A stretch of 64,000 nucleotides of DNA from GCA-002727735 sp038134525 (GTDB lineage: Bacteria > Bacteroidota > Bacteroidia > Flavobacteriales_D > Parvicellaceae), in assembly GCA_038134525.1 (NCBI GenBank), contig JAYPVI010000001.1:62001-126000 (forward strand). The letters run 5' to 3'. Position numbers and translations under genes: made by a program. The notes below the pieces were generated by a model, which saw only the letters and a program-made list of their open reading frames with translations, was not told the DNA's origin and searched no databases. Every line of letters starts with the position of its first letter. Positions within the stretch are counted from its first letter, which is position 1. Shown piece by piece: positions 43,349 through 52,094 of the stretch.

Positions 43349-44697
43349 TATTCAATATAGAATTTAGAAATTAACATGGTGTTATCCATATTTGAAACAT
43401 ATTTTAAAAAGTAAAGACCTGATTTATAGTTTTCAAGATTAAGTTGAGTGTAATCTGAGTTTCCTTCAATTTGCATTAATTGTTGCCCCAAGGCATTGTA
43501 AATGAAAAGCGTGTAGTCTACAAAAAGACCATGTTCTTTGAAGAAATAGAGTATGCCATTAGATGGGTTTGGAAAAATTTCATAAGGATTTTCTACGGTT
43601 AAAGGTGGTGGTTGAAAACCTAAAAGGAATAATCCATTAGCCCTGTCTGAAACTAAAATTTTATCCCCATTTCTAAAGGGATAAACTCCCCAACATCCTG
43701 CATATGAAACATTAGGATTTCCAATGTAAGTATCATAATGTCCTATTTTTTGAGGCAACAATGGATCGCTAAGATCAAAAATTTGTAGACCATCATGGTA
43801 ATAACTAACAAAAGCAATATCGTTTCTAATAATGACATTGTGAGCAATGGAATTTAGTGCATTACCCATTTGAGAATTAAAAAGTGATTTTACTTGTATG
43901 TCATTTAAATCTGAAACATCTAACACCTTTACATCTAACCCGTGATTTTCATCACACATAGCGTAAATATTTTTATCGCCATTAAGCCAACCCGCATGAT
44001 TATATCCCTTTTGGGGATATGTACTCAGCTCTCCAATTTGTATACAACTTTGGTTAACTTCCGTAACCACTTTTAACCCCTGCCCCCCACAATTTAAGAA
44101 TGCTGTATCATTCAAAACATACGCATCGTGAACATGATTTACCAAGTCATAATCGTATAAAAATGTTGGGTTAGTTGGTGTTGAAATATCTAAGACTTTC
44201 AACGCATTACTACCACCAGCATTCTTATTTGAACAAGAATATAGTTTAGCATAAGCCGTATCGATAAAAATATTATGAGATCTTGTAATTAATGAATCGT
44301 CATTATAAATTAATGAAACACTATCTGGTAAATAAGAAAGATCCATTATTTGAAGTGAACTTGGACCTTCATCACAAACCGCATATAGGTAATTTTGGTA
44401 ATCATGGTAATCTCTATGTATAGCATCTGAACCTGTATGTTTACCCATTATAAAATCAATCTCTATCAGTTGATTAGATGCATTTATCTTAAAAAAATGT
44501 GTTCCCATTCTCGATCCAATAATGGCGTATTCTACATTATCTTTAATTATTCCCCAAACCTCATTATAAACCGATTCACCATCATAAACAGGGGGTAAGT
44601 TAGAATCTGACCATTGACTAAGAAGTGATACGTTATTTCCTTGAGAAAAAGAAATTTCCAAACTTAGAATTAACAATATGAAAGGTATGAATCTCAT
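43348..44697 (-). CDS. Secreted LVIVD-repeat protein with type IX sorting tail
   Basis: The 449-residue protein has a signal peptide (FIPFILLILSLEISFSQG) and a series of repeats around phrases such as LQIMDLSYLPD, LKVLDISTPTNP, VKVLDVSDLND and LQIFDLSDPLLPQ, which are LVIVD-type repeats expected to form a beta-propeller (choice-of-anchor B-like). The last 80 or so residues (NPYEIFPNPSNGILYFF through GLYFLKYV to SKFYIE) match the type A sorting domain of the type IX secretion system. The protein is thus predicted to be exported to the cell surface or medium. Ligand and function are unknown. Confidence 0.87.
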   Translation of the reverse strand: MRFIPFILLILSLEISFSQGNNVSLLSQWSDSNLPPVYDGESVYNEVWGIIKDNVEYAIIGSRMGTHFFKINASNQLIEIDFIMGKHTGSDAIHRDYHDYQNYLYAVCDEGPSSLQIMDLSYLPDSVSLIYNDDSLITRSHNIFIDTAYAKLYSCSNKNAGGSNALKVLDISTPTNPTFLYDYDLVNHVHDAYVLNDTAFLNCGGQGLKVVTEVNQSCIQIGELSTYPQKGYNHAGWLNGDKNIYAMCDENHGLDVKVLDVSDLNDIQVKSLFNSQMGNALNSIAHNVIIRNDIAFVSYYHDGLQIFDLSDPLLPQKIGHYDTYIGNPNVSYAGCWGVYPFRNGDKILVSDRANGLFLLGFQPPPLTVENPYEIFPNPSNGILYFFKEHGLFVDYTLFIYNALGQQLMQIEGNSDYTQLNLENYKSGLYFLKYVSNMDNTMLISKFYIE

Positions 44698-44786
44698 AAA
44701 ATTAAGGACTTAAAAATACTTAAAAATCATATATAATTAAAAATTAACCAAGGAGGAATAAATTTAAACTTATATTCGTATTAGCA

Positions 44787-45500
44787 ATGAAGTCAGTCGT
44801 AATCATACCTACATATAATGAGATTGAAAATATTAAAAATATTGTTCTTGCTGTACTAGACAAAAAGGACAATTTTGATATTCTAATTGTGGATGATTGC
44901 TCCCCAGACGGCACAGCTAATGTGGTGAAAGAGTTAAAAAAAGAGTATGATGGTAGACTTCATCTCATCATACGAAAAGGGAAAAATGGTTTGGGTACTG
45001 CATACATTGATGGATTCAAATGGGCTCTTGAACATCAATATGACTTTATATTTGAAATGGATGCAGATTTTTCTCACGACCCAAATGACCTTCCAAGACT
45101 GCTTTATTCCTGTTCAAAACATGGTGCAGATGCTTGTGTTGGATCTAGATATGTTCCTGGAGGAAAAATAATTAATTGGCCCAAATCTAGATATTGGCTT
45201 TCTTACTACGCTTCACTATACGTTAGATTTGTTTTAAACATTAACATAAAAGACACTACTGCAGGTTTCATTTGTTACAAAAGAGAAGTATTGGAAAAAA
45301 TGGATTTAGATAACATATGGTTTGTAGGATATGCATTTCAAATTGAAATGAAATACAGTGCTATTAAAAATGGATTTAACATTAAAGAAATCCCTATTCA
45401 TTTTAAAGATCGAGAGTTAGGACAATCTAAAATGAATATAAAAATTTTTAAGGAGGCCTTTTTTGGTGTTTTAAAATTAAGATCAAAAAAATTTGAATAA
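44787..45500 (+). CDS. Polyprenol-phosphate mannose/glucose synthase (DPM1-like GT2)
   Basis: The 237-residue glycosyltransferase begins VVIIPTYNEIENIKNIVLAV and has VDDCSPDGT, EMDADFSHDPNDLPRL, GSRYVPGGKIINWP, and DTTAGFICYKREVL, the pattern of dolichol/polyprenol-phosphate mannosyltransferases. It has no C-terminal membrane domain, like the shorter DPM1 forms. It would supply a lipid-linked sugar for protein or polymer glycosylation. Start ATG at 44787. The dihydroorotase gene overlaps its end by eight bases. Confidence 0.88.
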   Translation: MKSVVIIPTYNEIENIKNIVLAVLDKKDNFDILIVDDCSPDGTANVVKELKKEYDGRLHLIIRKGKNGLGTAYIDGFKWALEHQYDFIFEMDADFSHDPNDLPRLLYSCSKHGADACVGSRYVPGGKIINWPKSRYWLSYYASLYVRFVLNINIKDTTAGFICYKREVLEKMDLDNIWFVGYAFQIEMKYSAIKNGFNIKEIPIHFKDRELGQSKMNIKIFKEAFFGVLKLRSKKFE

Positions 45501-46833
45501 TAAAGTGGTCATAAGAAATGTAGAAATGGTCAATGAAGGTACTGTTTTTACTGGTGACATTACTATTGAAGATTGCTTTATATCAGAGGTGAAAAAAGGC
45601 AGTATATCGGGTTCTTTTGATCGTGAAATTGATGCTTCTGGGTTAACTTTAATCCCAGGAATGATCGATGATCAAGTCCACTTTAGAGAGCCTGGATTAA
45701 CTCACAAGGCAAATATATTCACCGAATCAAGAGCTGCTATAGCAGGAGGCATTACTAGCTTTATGGAGATGCCGAATACAGTTCCGAATACGGTTACCCA
45801 AGAACTTTTAGAAGAAAAATATCAGATAGCTAAAAAAAATTCTTTTGCTAATTATTCATTCTTTATGGGTGCAAATAATGAAAACATCGATGAAGTGCTG
45901 AAAACAAATCCAAAAGATGTATGCGGTATTAAAGTTTTTATGGGTTCTTCCACGGGCAACATGCTCGTTGATAATAAGCAAATACTAAGCGGTATATTTG
46001 AACATAGTCCAATGTTGATTGCAACACATTGTGAAGATGAACTTACTATTCGAAAAAATTTAGCAGATTTCAAGCAAGAATATGGCGATGATATACCATT
46101 TAAATATCACCCAGTAATTAGATCAGAAGAAGCTTGTTTTTTATCTTCATCTCTTGCTGTTGACCTTGCCAAAAAATTCGAAACTAGACTTCATATTTTA
46201 CACATTTCTACCGCAAAAGAACTATATCTATTCAACAATAATCTTCCACTAAAAGATAAAAAAATTACCGCTGAATGTTGTATTCATCACTTATGGTTTA
46301 ATGATAATTACTACAATGAAAAAGGAAGTTTAATAAAGTGGAATCCTGCTGTAAAAAAAGAATCCGATCGAAAAGCAATTATCAATGCACTTAAAAACAA
46401 TACCATCGATATTATTGCTACAGACCACGCACCCCATACGATAGAAGAAAAAAACAACAAATACCTAGAAGCTCCATCTGGAGGTCCATTGGTTCAACAT
46501 GCATTACTTGCATTAATGGATTTAGTACATAAAAATGAAATTAGTATTACAGATGTAGTTAGAAAAACAAGCCATGACGTTGCTACTTGTTTTAACATAG
46601 AAAATAGAGGATTTCTAAGATCCGGATATTACGCTGACTTAGTTTTAATTGATAGAAATAAAGGTGTTATTGTAAATAAGAACAACATCCATTATAAATG
46701 TGGTTGGTCACCTTTTGAAGGTCATAGATTTAGTAGCACCATTCACAGTACAATTATAAATGGTGAATTTGCTTTTGAAAATGGTAATATTAATCCATTA
46801 TTTAGAGGAATGAGGCTAAAATTCAATAGATGA
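45493..46833 (+). CDS. pyrC: Dihydroorotase
   Basis: Dihydroorotase closes the pyrimidine ring precursor. The 446-residue class I enzyme keeps the metal ligands: DDQVHFREPG (His-x-Arg), the carbamylated lysine in GIKVFMGSSTG, ATHCEDE, LHILHISTAKE and IATDHAPHT. It is therefore likely active, unlike the pseudo-dihydroorotases. The start is TTG at 45493, overlapping the upstream stop (TTGAATAA). carA, another pyrimidine gene, lies 17 kb away, so the pathway is dispersed. Confidence 0.93.
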   Translation: MNNKVVIRNVEMVNEGTVFTGDITIEDCFISEVKKGSISGSFDREIDASGLTLIPGMIDDQVHFREPGLTHKANIFTESRAAIAGGITSFMEMPNTVPNTVTQELLEEKYQIAKKNSFANYSFFMGANNENIDEVLKTNPKDVCGIKVFMGSSTGNMLVDNKQILSGIFEHSPMLIATHCEDELTIRKNLADFKQEYGDDIPFKYHPVIRSEEACFLSSSLAVDLAKKFETRLHILHISTAKELYLFNNNLPLKDKKITAECCIHHLWFNDNYYNEKGSLIKWNPAVKKESDRKAIINALKNNTIDIIATDHAPHTIEEKNNKYLEAPSGGPLVQHALLALMDLVHKNEISITDVVRKTSHDVATCFNIENRGFLRSGYYADLVLIDRNKGVIVNKNNIHYKCGWSPFEGHRFSSTIHSTIINGEFAFENGNINPLFRGMRLKFNR

Positions 46834-47390
46834 AACGAATTCTGTTTTTAATCATTTGTTCTCTTTTATTATCATGCATTAGAGACAACCCAAAAGACAT
46901 TCCCCCTTCATCACCTGTAGATGAAGAAGAGTTCAAAGAGATTTTGCAAGAACTTTATTTGATAGATGCATTTGTAAGCAACAAAAATCAAAACTTTCAC
47001 AGAGATAGTGCTTACCTATATATTAATGCTAAACTTCAGCGGTTAGGCAAAAGCCTAAAAGATTTTAATGAAGCTATTTTATATTACTCATCAAAACCCA
47101 CTTTTCTTGACAGCATAACAGAACTTATTAGAGATACGTTAGAATCCAAATTCTTAGAAATTTCTCATGACGAAATTGAAAACCCAGACACAAACAAGAC
47201 CATTTCTACAGTATTAAAAAATTATCCTTACATTAAAACTCACAACGTGAATAAAAACTTTATATTCAATACATCTTCAAGGGATAGCATTATTAATTAC
47301 TTCTCCAATAATCCAGATCAATTAGGAGAATATACTCTTGAAGAGTTTTTAGAAATGATGGAAAAACAAAGAATTGAACAAAATGATTAG
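46830..47390 (+). CDS. DUF4296 lipoprotein
   Basis: The 186-residue product has a lipoprotein signal (ILFLIICSLLLSC) and the segment EEEFKEILQELYLIDAFV, which I recognise as the start of DUF4296, a Bacteroidota family of unknown function. The rest is helical and charged. It overlaps pyrC by four bases (ATGA); a pyrC-DUF4296 pairing is, as I recall, frequent in Flavobacteriia, though no functional link is known. Confidence 0.8.
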   Translation: MKRILFLIICSLLLSCIRDNPKDIPPSSPVDEEEFKEILQELYLIDAFVSNKNQNFHRDSAYLYINAKLQRLGKSLKDFNEAILYYSSKPTFLDSITELIRDTLESKFLEISHDEIENPDTNKTISTVLKNYPYIKTHNVNKNFIFNTSSRDSIINYFSNNPDQLGEYTLEEFLEMMEKQRIEQND

Positions 47391-47610
47391 AAAATTTATT
47401 GCTCTGACTTTGATACATCTATTTTTTTCGTGTCAAAAATGGAGTAAATTAGAATGCGACACTTATCTTTCTGAATGCTATGCCTCAAATTTGGACAGCG
47501 CTTTTTGTAATTGTAGCTTGGAAAAAATTAAGATCAAATTTAACAGTCTTGAAGAAGCTATACAAAATGAGCAAAAACTCCCTGAAATCTTTATAGAATG
47601 TCAAAAATGA
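47383..47610 (+). CDS. Small Cys-rich lipoprotein, unknown function
   Basis: I do not recognise a family. The 75-residue product begins with a lipoprotein signal (FIALTLIHLFFSC) and holds five further cysteines after the lipid-attachment residue, in a pattern C-x6-C-x9-C-x-C with a last one near the end. The ATG at 47383 overlaps the upstream stop by eight bases; a TTG at 47374 is also in frame. It ends two bases before the convergent fluoride channel gene. Confidence 0.6.
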   Translation: MIRKFIALTLIHLFFSCQKWSKLECDTYLSECYASNLDSAFCNCSLEKIKIKFNSLEEAIQNEQKLPEIFIECQK

Positions 47611-47612
47611 TG

Positions 47613-47981
47613 CTATAATACCCTTCTGTAAAGGACATAAATAACAGATAAACAAACAAGAGTACTCAAGAAAAAATTAAAAAGTGCCCAGCCAATAGAT
47701 CCATTCTTTATTAATTCAAATGTTTCTAAACTGTAAGTCGAAAATGTACTTAATCCTCCACAAAAACCTACTGTCAATAACAGCACAAGGTGATCATTAA
47801 ACCACTTAAAATCAACGGACTTAAACACTATTATTCCTAGTATGACACAAGAAAAAACATTTGCGATTAATGTGGAAAGTGGAAAGATCCCTTGATAGAA
47901 AAATAATACATATTTGCCAATAAGAAATCGAAAAACAGCACCTAAACCACCACCAACAAATACAGCGAAAAGAGCATTCAT
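47613..47981 (-). CDS. crcB: Fluoride channel CrcB/FluC
   Basis: Fluc proteins are dual-topology dimeric channels that expel fluoride. The 122-residue product has four membrane segments and the motifs GGGLGAVFRFLIG, STLIANVFSCVILG and VGFCGGLSTFSTYSLE. I start at the ATG at 47981 (MNALFAVFVGGG); the open frame extends another 20 codons into the upstream gene. A single crcB copy indicates a homodimer. I see no fluoride riboswitch, and the gene overlaps the PAP2 gene by four bases. Confidence 0.92.
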   Translation of the reverse strand: MNALFAVFVGGGLGAVFRFLIGKYVLFFYQGIFPLSTLIANVFSCVILGIIVFKSVDFKWFNDHLVLLLTVGFCGGLSTFSTYSLETFELIKNGSIGWALFNFFLSTLVCLSVIYVLYRRVL

Positions 47982-48535
47982 AAATTGATTTTTTTTGAAA
48001 AGAAATAAAATAAAAATGCAATAAAAGATCCCCAAATCCACCCCCCTATTATATCTAAAGGATAATGTACGCCTAAGTAAACTCTACTGTAGGAAATGAG
48101 TAAAACAAAAAGAATAAAGAAAAACCATAAATGATGGTACTTCTCTCTTACATAAAGATAAATTGAAAATGCAACGCAAGCCATATTTGAGGCATGATTA
48201 GAAATAAACCCGTATTGCCCCCCCCTGTATCCCGAAACAAAATTCAAATCTTGAGATAAAATTAAATGGTGACTTGGTCTATATCGTTGAATTGTCTCCT
48301 TAAATAGATGCTGAGCTGTAAAATCTGTTAATCCAACCGCAACAGATGTAATAACAAAAATTACTAAAGTAGATTTGGCCCCTCTAGTTTTATATACTAA
48401 AAAAAGAAAAAACACATAGAAAGGGGCTCCAAATACCGGATCACTCACCAACCACATGAATTGATCTAAAATGGGTTGATTATTACCATTCAAAAAAAGA
48501 ATGAGTTTATGATCTAATTGTTCAATCCAGTTCAT
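47978..48535 (-). CDS. PAP2-family membrane phosphatase
   Basis: The 185-residue membrane protein has the three phosphatase motifs: KETIQRYRPSH (KX6RP), GFISNHASNMA (the PSGH-like motif, here with SNH) and SRVYLGVHYPLDIIGG (SRX5HX3D). Candidates for its substrate are undecaprenyl diphosphate or phosphatidylglycerol phosphate. I start at the ATG at 48535 (MNWIEQLD); the frame is open eight codons more. It lies between obg and crcB with overlaps on both sides. Confidence 0.87.
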   Translation of the reverse strand: MNWIEQLDHKLILFLNGNNQPILDQFMWLVSDPVFGAPFYVFFLFLVYKTRGAKSTLVIFVITSVAVGLTDFTAQHLFKETIQRYRPSHHLILSQDLNFVSGYRGGQYGFISNHASNMACVAFSIYLYVREKYHHLWFFFILFVLLISYSRVYLGVHYPLDIIGGWIWGSFIAFLFYFFSKKINL

Positions 48536-49523
48536 AATGAATAAGTTTCCAAATTTCATCTTTTAAGAGGATTAACCCTTCCTGAGAAACGGATGAAATA
48601 CAAATCACTTTAATGTCTTTTGGGAATTCGTCTTTAAGCTCGGTCATTAATTCATCATCCAATAAATCACATTTTGTAATAGCAAGTAGTCGCTCTTTGT
48701 CTAATAAATCAGGATTATATTGTGCTAACTCGTTTAGTAATATTTGATACTCTTTTGAAATATCTTCAGAATCAGCTGGAATCATAAATAATAAAACCGA
48801 ATTTCTTTCAATGTGTCTCAGAAAACGGTGGCCAAGACCTTTTCCTTTATGAGCTCCTTCTATTATTCCTGGAATGTCAGCCATTACAAATGACTTATGA
48901 TCTCTGTAAGCAACTATTCCTAAATTTGGAACTAGTGTAGTAAAAGGATAATTTGCAATTTCTGGTTTAGCTGCAGAAACAACAGAAAGTAGTGTTGATT
49001 TACCAGCATTTGGAAACCCGACAAGTCCAACATCGGCTAATACTTTTAACTCTAAAATTTTCCACTCTTCTTTCCCTGGTTCTCCGGGCTGAGCGTATCT
49101 TGGTGCCTGATTAGTTGGTGATTTAAAATGATTATTTCCTAATCCTCCTCTGCCACCTTTCAACAATACAATTTCCTCACCATCAGCTGTTATTTCACAA
49201 ATAAACTCTCCTGTTTCAGCATCTTTTGCAACGGTACCTAAAGGAACCTCAAGAACCTCATCTTTTCCATTTTTTCCTGTTTTTAAATTCGCACTTCCAG
49301 AATCTCCGTGCTCAGCAATAACGTGTTTCCTATACTTTAGGTTCAGTAATGTCCAGATTTGTTTATTACCTTTTAAAATCACATGACCACCCCGACCACC
49401 ATCACCTCCATCTGGTCCTCCTTTGGCTGTGGTTCTATCTCTATGAAAGTGCTTCGACCCAGCACCCCCTTTTCCTGATCTACAACATATTTTTACATAA
49501 TCTACGAAATTGCTATTTGACAT
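48522..49523 (-). CDS. obg: GTPase Obg/CgtA
   Basis: Obg is an essential ribosome-associated GTPase. The 333-residue product shows the glycine-rich Obg fold (CRSGKGGAGSKHFHRD, GGDGGRGGHVIL, LKGGRGGLGNNHF) and the GTPase domain with VGFPNAGKSTLLS, ADIPGIIEGAHKGKGLGHRF and ITKCDLL. It lacks the C-terminal OCT domain, as is common outside the Gram-positives. It lies six bases after adk. Confidence 0.96.
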   Translation of the reverse strand: MSNSNFVDYVKICCRSGKGGAGSKHFHRDRTTAKGGPDGGDGGRGGHVILKGNKQIWTLLNLKYRKHVIAEHGDSGSANLKTGKNGKDEVLEVPLGTVAKDAETGEFICEITADGEEIVLLKGGRGGLGNNHFKSPTNQAPRYAQPGEPGKEEWKILELKVLADVGLVGFPNAGKSTLLSVVSAAKPEIANYPFTTLVPNLGIVAYRDHKSFVMADIPGIIEGAHKGKGLGHRFLRHIERNSVLLFMIPADSEDISKEYQILLNELAQYNPDLLDKERLLAITKCDLLDDELMTELKDEFPKDIKVICISSVSQEGLILLKDEIWKLIHYELD

Positions 49524-49529
49524 GAGGAT

Positions 49530-50099
49530 TTATTTGTCAATGGCATTGTAAATTCGATTTGTTACCTCTTCAACAGTTCCAATTCCATTTACGTTTTCAA
49601 GTTTTGATTGAGCGTGATAAAAGTCAGCTAAAACTGCCGTATTTTTTTCATAAACTCGAATTCTATTGGTAATAACATCCTCATTTTGATCATCAGTTCT
49701 TCCACTTGCTTTGCCTCTATTCAACAACCTTTTTACCAGCTCCACTTCAGGCACGTTTAATGCAATCATTTTTGTTACTTCCGTTCCAATACGATTAAGA
49801 TATTTATCTAAAGCATCTGCTTGTTGAGTAGTTCTTGGAAAACCATCAAAAATAAATCCGTTAGCATCGTTATGTTTATTTACTTCGGACTCAAGCATCT
49901 GAATAGTTACTTCATCCGGAACCAATTCCCCTTTATCTATGAAACTTTTGGCTAATACTCCCAGTGATGTTGACTCACTAATATTTTTCCTAAAAATATC
50001 TCCTGTTGATAAGTGAATTAAATTGTAATGTTCCTTTATGTTTTCTGCTTGCGTCCCCTTTCCTGCGCCTGGGGGTCCAAATAATACTATATTCAGCAT
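49530..50099 (-). CDS. adk: Adenylate kinase
   Basis: Adk interconverts AMP, ATP and ADP. The 189-residue enzyme has the P-loop GPPGAGKGTQAENI, LSTGDIFRKNI, IFDGFPRTTQQADAL and NRGKASGRTDD. It has the short LID without zinc cysteines. It lies one base after hpt and six before obg; hpt-adk-obg is a nucleotide/ribosome cluster I have seen in Bacteroidota. Confidence 0.96.
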   Translation of the reverse strand: MLNIVLFGPPGAGKGTQAENIKEHYNLIHLSTGDIFRKNISESTSLGVLAKSFIDKGELVPDEVTIQMLESEVNKHNDANGFIFDGFPRTTQQADALDKYLNRIGTEVTKMIALNVPEVELVKRLLNRGKASGRTDDQNEDVITNRIRVYEKNTAVLADFYHAQSKLENVNGIGTVEEVTNRIYNAIDK

Positions 50100-50100
50100 A

Positions 50101-50643
50101 TTAATTTGTTTCGTTTATAATATAAATATCTTCTAAATTCCTACCTAAACCATTATAATCAAGACCATATCCAACTAAAAATTCATTACCTACTTTTAGC
50201 GCACTGTATTTAACCTCAATTGTTTTTTTGTAAGCGTTCGGCTTAAATAAAAGGGTTGCTGTTTGAATAGATTTTGGCTTAAACTTGTTTAATTGATTAT
50301 ATACTCCTTCAAGAGTATTGCCTGTATCCACTATATCTTCTACCACAATAACATCTCTACCTTTAATCTCCTCGTTCAACCCAATTAATTCCTTTAAATT
50401 TCCTGTTGATGAAGTTCCTTGGTACGATGAAATTTTAATGAACGATACTTCACATTGATATTCAAATCGCCTCAGTAAATCTGCTGCAAAAAGAAATGAA
50501 CCATTAAGAACGCAAATAAAAAGCGGACAACTTTCTTTATAGTCATTATTGATGATTTTAGACAAATCAACAATAGCCTTATTTATTTTACTAGAATCAA
50601 TAAATAGACGAAACGATTTATCTAAAAGTTTAACCTGTTTCAT
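50101..50643 (-). CDS. hpt: Hypoxanthine phosphoribosyltransferase
   Basis: The enzyme salvages hypoxanthine (and usually guanine) to the nucleotide with PRPP. The 180-residue product has CVLNGSFLFAADLLRR and the PRPP-binding VIVVEDIVDTGNTLEGV, with KVGNEFLVGYGLDYNGLGRN near the C-terminus. I start at the ATG at 50643; the frame reaches back to a TTG at 50661. A TACATTTG element at 50659-50666 would give a leader of only a few bases and supports the shorter start. Confidence 0.93.
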   Translation of the reverse strand: MKQVKLLDKSFRLFIDSSKINKAIVDLSKIINNDYKESCPLFICVLNGSFLFAADLLRRFEYQCEVSFIKISSYQGTSSTGNLKELIGLNEEIKGRDVIVVEDIVDTGNTLEGVYNQLNKFKPKSIQTATLLFKPNAYKKTIEVKYSALKVGNEFLVGYGLDYNGLGRNLEDIYIINETN

Positions 50644-50658
50644 TTCAAAAATCAAAAC

Positions 50659-50666
50659 CAAATGTA
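50659..50666 (-). promoter_or_regulatory. Candidate -7 element of the hpt-adk-obg operon
   Basis: The minus-strand octamer TACATTTG matches TAnnTTTG exactly and is identical to the one before the S46 peptidase gene. It lies 15 bases before the hpt ATG. A -33 partner is not evident. Confidence 0.4.
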
Positions 50667-50690
50667 ATCATTTCATTTAAGTGAAAATAA

Positions 50691-50720
50691 TTGTAAGTTT
50701 AAAATCATCAATTACCTTTG
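50691..50720 (+). promoter_or_regulatory. Candidate promoter of the ferredoxin reductase-ferredoxin pair
   Basis: A TTG at 50691-50693 is followed after 19 bases by TACCTTTG at 50713-50720. Both elements and the spacing fit the Bacteroidota consensus TTG-N19-TAnnTTTG. Transcription would start near 50727, about 37 bases before the TTG start codon. It is the best-formed promoter I found in the window. Confidence 0.55.
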
Positions 50721-50763
50721 CCATCAACTTTTAGACAAGTCGATAATTTAAACATTAATCCTT

Positions 50764-51777
50764 TTGATACAAACTGATATCATTATCATTGGAGCTGGAC
50801 CAGTAGGGTTATTTACCGTATTTGAAGCTGGACTACTAAAATTAAGATGTCATCTGATAGATGCTTTACCGCAACCTGGAGGACAATGTGCAGAAATTTA
50901 TCCAAAAAAACCGATTTATGACATCCCTGGATACCCCAGCATTTTAGCACATGATTTAGTAGAAAAACTTATGGAACAGATAAGCCCATTTAAACCTGGG
51001 TTTACATTGGGTGAATCGGCAGAAAGTATAAGAAAAGATGAAAATGGACATTTTCATGTATTAACAAACAAGGGAACAGAACATGTAGCCCCAGTAGTGA
51101 CTATAGCAGGTGGTCTTGGTGTTTTTACACCCCGAAAACCTCCAGTGGAAAACCTCCTTAAATTCGAAGAAAAGGGAATCCATTACATAATAAAAGATCC
51201 AGAGCATTATGAAAATAAAGAAATTGTAATTTCAGGTGGTGGAGACTCTGCATTAGACTGGGCATTATATTTCACAGAAAAACAAAAAGGTAGTGTGACT
51301 TTAATTCATCGAAGTGAAAGCTTTAGAGCACACAACGATTCCGTACAAAAGGCCATTGATTATACGGAAAAGGGATGGATGAAAATGATTCTTAACGCAG
51401 AAGTAATAAAAGTAGAGAAAAAAAGTGAGAAATTACTTCTTTCTGTCAGGTCTAAAAATAACGGAGAATTAAGCCTAAAATGTGATCAATGGTTTCCCTT
51501 ATTTGGTCTAACTCCAAAATTGGGGCCAATAGCTGACTGGGGTTTAGAAATTGAGAAAAATGCAATTAAGGTGAATAATGCAAAAGACTATTCTACCAAT
51601 ATTGAAGGAATTTATGCCATAGGAGATGTCAACACATACGAAGGGAAATTAAAACTCATACTGTGCGGCTTCCACGAAGCAGCTATAATGGTTCAATCTG
51701 CATTTAAACGAATCCACCCCAATAAAAATAATGTACTTAAATACACCACAGTAACAGGTATAACTGGTTTTGAATAG
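50764..51777 (+). CDS. Ferredoxin--NADP reductase, thioredoxin-reductase-like type
   Basis: The 337-residue flavoprotein resembles the YumC-type ferredoxin-NADP reductases, which share the thioredoxin-reductase fold but lack its redox CxxC. Visible parts are IIIGAGPVGLFTVFEAGLL (FAD), LPQPGGQCAEIYPKKPIYDIPGYP, the NADPH site VISGGGDSALDWALYF, and GIYAIGDVNTYEGKLKLI. The start is TTG at 50764, as no ATG gives the family N-terminus. A 2Fe-2S ferredoxin gene overlaps its end, so the two likely act together. Confidence 0.92.
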   Translation: MIQTDIIIIGAGPVGLFTVFEAGLLKLRCHLIDALPQPGGQCAEIYPKKPIYDIPGYPSILAHDLVEKLMEQISPFKPGFTLGESAESIRKDENGHFHVLTNKGTEHVAPVVTIAGGLGVFTPRKPPVENLLKFEEKGIHYIIKDPEHYENKEIVISGGGDSALDWALYFTEKQKGSVTLIHRSESFRAHNDSVQKAIDYTEKGWMKMILNAEVIKVEKKSEKLLLSVRSKNNGELSLKCDQWFPLFGLTPKLGPIADWGLEIEKNAIKVNNAKDYSTNIEGIYAIGDVNTYEGKLKLILCGFHEAAIMVQSAFKRIHPNKNNVLKYTTVTGITGFE

Positions 51778-52093
51778 AGATATTAACATCTACGTTGTTG
51801 ATCGTTATGGAGAGGAACATCAATTAACAGGTCCGATTGATATGAATCTGAATTTAATGGAGCTGCTTAAAATGAATGAACTCCCTGTTGAGGGAATATG
51901 TGGGGGAATGGCAATGTGTGCTTCTTGTCACGTTTACATCAATTCCCAACATGAATTATCTGAAAAATCAGATGAAGAAATCACCATGCTAGATGAAAGC
52001 TGGGATGCAAAAGAAAATAGCAGGCTATCGTGTCAAATAAAACTTAACCCATCTTTAGATGGGCTAAGATTTGAATTGGCACCAGATCAATAG
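51770..52093 (+). CDS. 2Fe-2S ferredoxin, adrenodoxin type
   Basis: The 107-residue protein carries one [2Fe-2S] cluster bound by CGGMAMCASC (C-x5-C-x2-C) and a fourth Cys in RLSCQIKL. Together with the preceding reductase it forms an electron path from NADPH to a still unidentified acceptor, such as an oxygenase or Fe-S assembly. The start is TTG at 51770, eight bases inside the reductase gene. Confidence 0.92.
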   Translation: MNRDINIYVVDRYGEEHQLTGPIDMNLNLMELLKMNELPVEGICGGMAMCASCHVYINSQHELSEKSDEEITMLDESWDAKENSRLSCQIKLNPSLDGLRFELAPDQ

Positions 52094-52094
52094 C

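Noticed and set aside
44700..44750. Repeated CTTAAAAAT words before the T9SS-tailed protein gene
   Set aside because: Two adjacent copies in a very AT-rich spacer; too simple in composition to claim an operator.
44751..44756. AGGAGG Shine-Dalgarno-like sequence before the polyprenol-phosphate sugar transferase gene
   Set aside because: It lies about 30 bases before the ATG, too far to act on it, and no other start codon in frame follows it at a useful distance. Strong Shine-Dalgarno use is not expected in Bacteroidota.
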